Positions 59,752-64,000 of a stretch of 64,000 nt of DNA are shown piece after piece (position 1 is the stretch's first letter; the number at the start of each line of letters is the position of its first letter). The stretch covers positions 1,426,001 through 1,490,000 of the forward strand of contig NZ_CP058566.2 of the NCBI RefSeq assembly GCF_014672715.2. Direction: 5' to 3'. The DNA is from Dehalogenimonas etheniformans. Lineage in GTDB: Bacteria > Chloroflexota > Dehalococcoidia > Dehalococcoidales > Dehalococcoidaceae. Under the pieces are notes generated by a model. That model was not told where the DNA came from, did not search any database, and saw only the letters and a list, made by a program, of their open reading frames with translations. A program made the position numbers and the translations under genes.

Positions 59752-60591
59752 TCACTGCTCTTCGACTTTTTCGTCCCTTTTGTATGTGCCCAGCACCTTT
59801 ATCATGCTGGTAACTTTTTCGAGTTCCTTCAACGCCCGCTGTGTCGCCGGGGCATTGAGGCCTTTCTCGAAATCGAGATAGAAATAGTATTCCCAGACCC
59901 TTCCCGTAACCATGGGACGGCTTTCAATCTTTGAAAGGTTTATACCCTCGTCATTGAAGCATTTGAGGACCAGGTACAACGCGCCAGGAATATTCTTGGC
60001 GCGAACCACCAGTGATGTTTTATCGGCATCAAGGTCGTAGGGAGTATTGGGACGGGCGATGATCAGGAAGCGGGTGTAGTTGCGTTTCTCGGTCTCGATG
60101 TCCTTGGCAAGGATCTTCATACCGTAGATTTCCGCCGCTAGCGCCGATCCGATAGCCGCCGCCGTGTGCAGGTCCTGCCCTTTGATCAACCGGACGGCCG
60201 CGGCGGTATCCTCGGATTCGATGCGCCGCATCTTGGGGTGCTTTTCCAGGAAATCCTCTGATTGGTTCATTGCCATCGGATGCGTGTAGATTTCGGTAAT
60301 ATTCTCGATCTTGGTCCCCGGCAGGGCGATCAGGTTCAGGACAATGCGCAGATATTCTTCGCCGACAATTCGCGCGTCGTATTTCAGCAGGAAGTCATAG
60401 TTTTCCAGGAATGAGCCGTAAATTGAATTTTCGATCGCCACGACGCCATAGTCGGTGATTCCCTTGTGGACGTCCTCAAATACCTGTTTGAATGTTTCGC
60501 TCTCGATGATCTCGGAGTCGCCGGGAAATTTTTTTCGGGCGACGATGTCGTGGAAAGAACCGCGGGCGCCCTGGATGGAAATCTTGATCAT
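59752..60591 (-). CDS. pheA: Prephenate dehydratase
   Basis: A 279-residue stand-alone prephenate dehydratase: the catalytic domain with GARGSFHDIVA, VAIENSIYGSF, the signature NYTRFLIIAR near residue 175, and a C-terminal ACT regulatory domain (GALYLVLKCFNDEGINLSKIESRP) with the ESRP motif that binds phenylalanine. It converts prephenate to phenylpyruvate. There is no fused chorismate mutase. Feedback inhibition by Phe is expected from the ACT motif. Confidence 0.95.
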   Translation of the reverse strand: MIKISIQGARGSFHDIVARKKFPGDSEIIESETFKQVFEDVHKGITDYGVVAIENSIYGSFLENYDFLLKYDARIVGEEYLRIVLNLIALPGTKIENITEIYTHPMAMNQSEDFLEKHPKMRRIESEDTAAAVRLIKGQDLHTAAAIGSALAAEIYGMKILAKDIETEKRNYTRFLIIARPNTPYDLDADKTSLVVRAKNIPGALYLVLKCFNDEGINLSKIESRPMVTGRVWEYYFYLDFEKGLNAPATQRALKELEKVTSMIKVLGTYKRDEKVEEQ

Positions 60592-60696
60592 TGACGCCTC
60601 CTTGAAGTTTGAAATGCTGGCGATTTCCTTATTATGATACCGGCAAAACCAGCCGGTGGCAATAGATTCAATGCGGGATTTCTGGGCAACGCTCGA

Positions 60697-61002
60697 TCAA
60701 ACCCTCGCTTCGTAATGCTGCAGTCTCTGGTCAAAATGAGAGAGCAGCTATCTGGCCTTAGGCGGCACCACCGCCGCTTCGTAATCGATTCCGGCAAACT
60801 GCTTCACTGCATCGAAATCATCGAAGGTCATGAGGGGTGATGAACTCGGTTTCATTGCCGGACTCGCGCCGGAGAAGTTGGATTCCCTTGTATCCGGCGA
60901 TTTTCCGGCCGGTGATTCCGGTGAACACCTCTTCTTTTTAAAAGGCTCTCGAAGCTGTCGGCGTTTTTAGAAGGCGTCCAGACATACCATCCGGACAATC
61001 AT
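60697..61002 (-). pseudogene. Decayed antibiotic-biosynthesis-monooxygenase-like gene
   Basis: Piecing frames together on the minus strand gives MIVRM, WYVWTPSKNADSFESLLKR, EVFTGITGRKIAGYKG, LLRRESGNETEFIT, MTFDDFDAVKQFAG and IDYEAAVVPPKAR, then a TAG, and LLSHFDQRLQHYEARV before the final TGA. The order and spacing match the ~100-residue small monooxygenase-like (ABM fold) proteins. At least three frameshifts and one in-frame stop are needed, so it is dead. Nothing else is visible in 60592-61022. Confidence 0.65.
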
Positions 61003-61022
61003 TCGATACCTCGATCAATCTT

Positions 61023-61604
61023 CTAAGTTGCCTTGGGTGTTTGCAGGTAACGTATCACCTTGCTTGCCAGCACCATCACCGCGTAGGAACATTCCGAGAC
61101 GCTGTGCACCATCTTTTGGCCGATCTCATTTACCGCCATCGGCCAGACGCGGCAAACCTGCGGCCGGATGTTGTAGATGGCGCACCTCCCGTTCTTGGGA
61201 TTCCACCACCGGCAGGGACGCACCTTTTTCATCGACCATTCTTTACCGTCAAACACGAAAAGATCTTCGGTTTTTTGCTTAAGCGCCCGGCTGATGCGCT
61301 CGGTGTCTTCTTTCGTCACAACGATCTTATTCGTCCGTGAGCAGCACCAGCCACAGCGGGCGCAATATTCGCCTAATTTCTTCATAGTACCGCGCGATTC
61401 CTCGCCGATGACGTCAACCAGCATGACCAGTTCGGTGATCTCTTCGTCAGTCATTGTCTCGAACGTGGCGTTGTTGGCGCGGAGCACTGCCACCACCCGG
61501 GCAACATAACGGTCATACTTGACCCCGAGCTTCTGGCGCTTGGTCTCCACCATCGCCTTAACTTCGGCTATCTCTTTCTCTTGCTTTTCGGTCAGCTCGG
61601 GCAT
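61023..61604 (-). CDS. YkgJ-type cysteine-cluster protein (core paralog)
   Basis: A 193-residue protein with CARCGWCCSR (about residue 85), RPCRWWNPKNGRCAIYNIRPQVCRVWP, and SECSYAVMVL, the YkgJ/CxxCxxCC putative zinc- or iron-chelating arrangement. The first 70 residues are a charged helical region. It is homologous along its whole length to the island copy at 38546. The ATG at 61604 has only a weak GGGGAA upstream. The biochemical role is unknown. Confidence 0.82.
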   Translation of the reverse strand: MPELTEKQEKEIAEVKAMVETKRQKLGVKYDRYVARVVAVLRANNATFETMTDEEITELVMLVDVIGEESRGTMKKLGEYCARCGWCCSRTNKIVVTKEDTERISRALKQKTEDLFVFDGKEWSMKKVRPCRWWNPKNGRCAIYNIRPQVCRVWPMAVNEIGQKMVHSVSECSYAVMVLASKVIRYLQTPKAT

Positions 61605-61723
61605 GTTTTCCCCTGGAATTTTACGTTTGAATTGCCGGTACCGACGGTCACTTTAGTAGCTTTCGCGGCTCGTGTCAAAGAAGCTGTTTGAAAGACCGTT
61701 TAATAAGTGCTTTAATGGGAAAT

Positions 61724-62212
61724 ATGAACTGGCTAGATGTTGTGATTATAGTCATCCTGGCCATCCAGGTGATCACCGGTTTCGCCCAGGGATTTATAAA
61801 AGCGCTGGCGGGGTTGGTTGGACTTATCGTCGGCATCATCCTGGCCGGGCGTTTCTACGAGAATCTCGCCGGCAGTCTCCTCAGTTTCATCTCCAATACC
61901 GATGTTGCCAACGTCGCCGCCTTCGTCCTGATCCTGCTGGTGGTTTGGGGTATTTTCTCGCTGGTTGCTTCGTTGCTGACCAAGCTGGTATCGGTGGCCT
62001 TTCTCGGTCTGCTGAACCGCCTCCTGGGCGCGGTTTTCGGTCTGGTCATGGGCGCCTTATTCGTCGCCGCCGCGCTGGCTGTCTGGGCCCGGTATTTCGG
62101 CACCGATTCTCTTTCGAATTCGGTGATGGCTACCTTCCTGCTCGATAAATTCCCGTTCGTGCTGAGCCTGTTGCCATCCCAATTCGACTCTATCAAAGAT
62201 TTCTTTAAATAG
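61724..62212 (+). CDS. CvpA-family membrane protein
   Basis: A 162-residue protein with four membrane helices (NWLDVVIIVILAIQVITGFAQGF, ALAGLVGLIVGIILA, ANVAAFVLILLVVWGIFSLV and LGLVMGALFVAAALAVW), matching the CvpA family (colicin V production/envelope integrity). ATG 61724 starts the domain; a TTG at 61688 is possible. A zf-TFIIB protein, lemA and htpX follow on the same strand. Confidence 0.85.
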   Translation: MNWLDVVIIVILAIQVITGFAQGFIKALAGLVGLIVGIILAGRFYENLAGSLLSFISNTDVANVAAFVLILLVVWGIFSLVASLLTKLVSVAFLGLLNRLLGAVFGLVMGALFVAAALAVWARYFGTDSLSNSVMATFLLDKFPFVLSLLPSQFDSIKDFFK

Positions 62213-62295
62213 ATTCAGCCCAAAACGGGTGATCATCGATCAATCCAACAGGCTATTGACAGCCTTCGAATGGACGCTTAAACTTGACGCAAGTT

Positions 62296-62730
62296 ATGAA
62301 TTGTCCCAAAGACAGCAGCCCTATGATTGTGGTCGAACACGACCAGATCGCCCTTGATTATTGCCCAACTTGCCACGGAGTCTGGTTCGACCGCGGCGAA
62401 TTGGAACTGGTAACCGAGCGGGCTTGCGGTCCTAAAGCCGAGATTTGCGTTGCCGACATCTTGACCCGACCCGACGCCTCCACCCCTGAGGCAAGCCGTC
62501 GTTGTCCCATCTGTAATCGCAAAATGTTGAAGAAAAATGTGGGTACCTCTCCCGCCGTTATTATCGACGCCTGCGATCGTGGAGACGGCTTGTGGTTTGA
62601 CGGCGGCGAGCTGCACCAGGTCCTTTCCAAGGCTGAGCCGGCTGAGGGCAGCGCCGTGGATACCGGAATGCTCTCATTTCTCAAGGATACATTGAAAGCG
62701 GATATCTCAAATAAAGGAGGAGCTGAATGA
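62296..62730 (+). CDS. Zinc-ribbon (zf-TFIIB) protein
   Basis: A 144-residue protein with two repeats of the zf-TFIIB fold: [10 protein letters not shown]...[20 protein letters not shown] at the start, and [13 protein letters not shown]...[21 protein letters not shown] in the second half. In the second repeat the CxxC partner reads CDRG, so one zinc ligand is lost. Its stop overlaps the lemA start by 4 bases (ATGA), so the genes are coupled. Function unknown. Confidence 0.87.
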   Translation: MNCPKDSSPMIVVEHDQIALDYCPTCHGVWFDRGELELVTERACGPKAEICVADILTRPDASTPEASRRCPICNRKMLKKNVGTSPAVIIDACDRGDGLWFDGGELHQVLSKAEPAEGSAVDTGMLSFLKDTLKADISNKGGAE

Positions 62731-63290
62731 TACCACTGATCATCATCCTGGCCGTCATCGTCATCCTGTTCCTGATTTTCATCGGCATCTACAACGGCCT
62801 GGTCGGGTTGAGGAACCAGGTCAAGAACGCCTGGGCTCAGATCGACGTCCAGTTGAAACGGCGGTACGACCTGATCCCCAACCTGGTCGAGACGGTCAAA
62901 GGCTACGCCAAGCACGAGCGCGAAGTCTTTGAAAACGTTACCAAAGCCCGGAACATGGCCCAGCAGGTTGCCTCAGCCGGACCGGCTACCCGCGCTCAGG
63001 CTGAAGGCGAACTCACCGCCGTCCTCGGCCGCTTGATCGCGGTCGCCGAAGCTTACCCGGAACTGAAGGCTAACCAGAACTTCCTGGCTCTGCAGGAAGA
63101 GTTGTCCTCGACCGAAAACAAGATTTCCTTCTCCCGCCAGTTCTACAACGATTCGGTCCTGAACTATAACAACAAGATCCAGATGTTTCCATCCAACATC
63201 ATCGCCGGGATGTTCGGTTTCACTGTCAGCGAATTCTTCGAAGTCAAGGTCGAGGCTGAGCGGACCGCCCCAAAGGTTTCTTTCACTTAA
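62727..63290 (+). CDS. lemA: LemA-family protein
   Basis: A 187-residue LemA protein: one N-terminal membrane helix ([19 protein letters not shown]), then [41 protein letters not shown] and the late [36 protein letters not shown]. The first part is outside or in the membrane and the rest is a helical bundle in the periphery. AAAGGAGGAGC precedes the ATG. It is coupled to the zf-TFIIB gene and is followed by htpX, a pairing seen in many bacteria. Confidence 0.96.
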   Translation: MIPLIIILAVIVILFLIFIGIYNGLVGLRNQVKNAWAQIDVQLKRRYDLIPNLVETVKGYAKHEREVFENVTKARNMAQQVASAGPATRAQAEGELTAVLGRLIAVAEAYPELKANQNFLALQEELSSTENKISFSRQFYNDSVLNYNNKIQMFPSNIIAGMFGFTVSEFFEVKVEAERTAPKVSFT

Positions 63291-63308
63291 TGAGTCGATG
63301 GTTGAATC

Positions 63309-63336
63309 GTCGGGGCGCGATTTCTCGCGCCCCGAC
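63309..63336 (+). terminator. Hairpin between lemA and htpX
   Basis: GTCGGGGCGCGA pairs with TCGCGCCCCGAC, loop of four. There is no T-tract, so read-through into htpX remains likely. Confidence 0.55.
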
Positions 63337-63367
63337 TCAAGTGTAAAGATGGTTTTATCGTAACACT

Positions 63368-64000
63368 ATGTGGGAACAGATAAGCGCAAACCGCACCCGC
63401 TCGATCATCCTGGTGATTTTCATGGGAGCGGTGCTCATCGGAGTAGGCTTTGCCCTTGGCGACTATTTCTTCGGGACTCCTTACGGCGGAGTAGCCATTG
63501 CCGCGGTAGTCTGGATTATCATGACGCTGGTGGCATATTTCCAGGGCGATAGCATCCTTTTAGCCACAGCAGGCGCCAGGAAGATCGAGAAGAAGGATCA
63601 CCCGAGGCTCTTTAACGTCGTCGAGGAAATGACCATCGCCTGCGGCCTGGCCAAAATGCCGGATGTCTACATCATCGACGACCCGGCGTTGAATGCCTTC
63701 GCCACCGGCCGAGACCAGAACCACGCGGCCGTGGCTATCACCTCGGGACTGCTACAGAAACTTAACCGGGATGAACTCCAGGGCGTCATCGCCCACGAAA
63801 TGTCCCACGTCAAAAACCGGGACGTGCTGCTGATGTCAATCGCAGCGGTTCTCCTGGGCACCGTCGTCATCCTGTCATACTATTTCAGCCGGATGATCTT
63901 TTTCACCGGCGGCCGGGGTTCACGGCGATCCAGCGACTCGGGCGGCAGCGGCGGCGCCATTATTGCGATCGTCGGTATCCTCTTCATCATCCTGGCGCCC
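63368..64000 (+). CDS. htpX: HtpX-type M48 membrane metalloprotease (C-terminus cut by window edge)
   Basis: The first 211 residues are visible. Two membrane helices lie at about 13-32 and 40-58, then the soluble protease part with DPALNAFATGRDQNHAAVAITSGLL and the zinc motif HEMSH (about 142), followed by KNRDVLLMSIAAVL. HtpX degrades misfolded membrane proteins from the cytoplasmic side. A Gly/Ser-rich linker (GGRGSRRSSDSGGSGG) precedes the next helix. The pairing with lemA is conserved in many bacteria. The ATG at 63368 has no clear ribosome site. Confidence 0.94.
   Translation, partial: MWEQISANRTRSIILVIFMGAVLIGVGFALGDYFFGTPYGGVAIAAVVWIIMTLVAYFQGDSILLATAGARKIEKKDHPRLFNVVEEMTIACGLAKMPDVYIIDDPALNAFATGRDQNHAAVAITSGLLQKLNRDELQGVIAHEMSHVKNRDVLLMSIAAVLLGTVVILSYYFSRMIFFTGGRGSRRSSDSGGSGGAIIAIVGILFIILAP

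Overview
The window looks like a chromosome segment of an organohalide-respiring Dehalococcoidia bacterium, most likely Dehalogenimonas or a close relative. The reasons are seven full-length reductive dehalogenase genes (rdhA), a tmRNA whose tag reads GERELVLAG (the tag I recall for Dehalococcoides), anaerobe-type hybrid cluster protein and NadA, and GC-rich core genes. The genus is an inference: no rRNA is present. No tRNA gene or CRISPR array was seen.

Layout. (1) 1-7340 is core chromosome: a partial Tat-type multicopper oxidase, a methyltransferase, nadA, cutA, cysE, a glutaminyl cyclase lipoprotein, hcp with an FNR-like box, and smpB. (2) 7338-7692 is ssrA (tmRNA). Its 3' end is the attachment site of a serine-recombinase island; the last 68 bases of the recombinase reading frame lie antisense inside ssrA. 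(3) About 7660-42594 is an AT-richer mosaic island. It carries a large serine recombinase, a beheaded alcohol dehydrogenase, a cytoplasmic sugar-binding-like protein, a redox/ferritin-like operon, a secreted metalloprotease, an AraC regulator, a cytochrome b-like protein, seven rdhA, a PAS histidine kinase with its response regulator, a YkgJ-type protein, a hemerythrin and two near-identical copies of a lipoprotein gene. Between these modules lie about 34 copies, some degenerate, of a ~37-bp dyad. It shares its centre with the ssrA T-arm attachment core, is usually followed by a terminator hairpin, and is often tandem at 102-108 bp. The layout resembles a cassette array. (4) 42.6-49.7 kb is a possible older island layer: heliorhodopsin with a small zinc-ribbon gene and a CRP-type box, DegV, a MarR/MFS efflux operon, a LuxR-type regulator and glutamate dehydrogenase. 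It ends in another copy of the ssrA-type terminator. (5) 50-64 kb is core again: UPF0114, an ABC exporter, nitroreductase, a second multicopper oxidase with Gly/Met repeats, an alpha/beta hydrolase, DinB, rlmN, GNAT, YwbE, an M42 peptidase, pheA, a decayed monooxygenase, YkgJ, CvpA, a zf-TFIIB protein, lemA and partial htpX.

How the parts work together. The RdhA proteins are Tat-exported corrinoid/Fe-S terminal reductases; the two-component system beside them is the obvious candidate regulator. Two pairs of rdhA share promoter-proximal boxes, and two rdhA leaders contain a conserved ~87-nt divergent unit that looks like an antisense small RNA. No rdhB anchor gene is visible. The strongest candidate for something undescribed is the ssrA-anchored, terminator-insulated cassette array, together with the rdhA-leader small RNAs.
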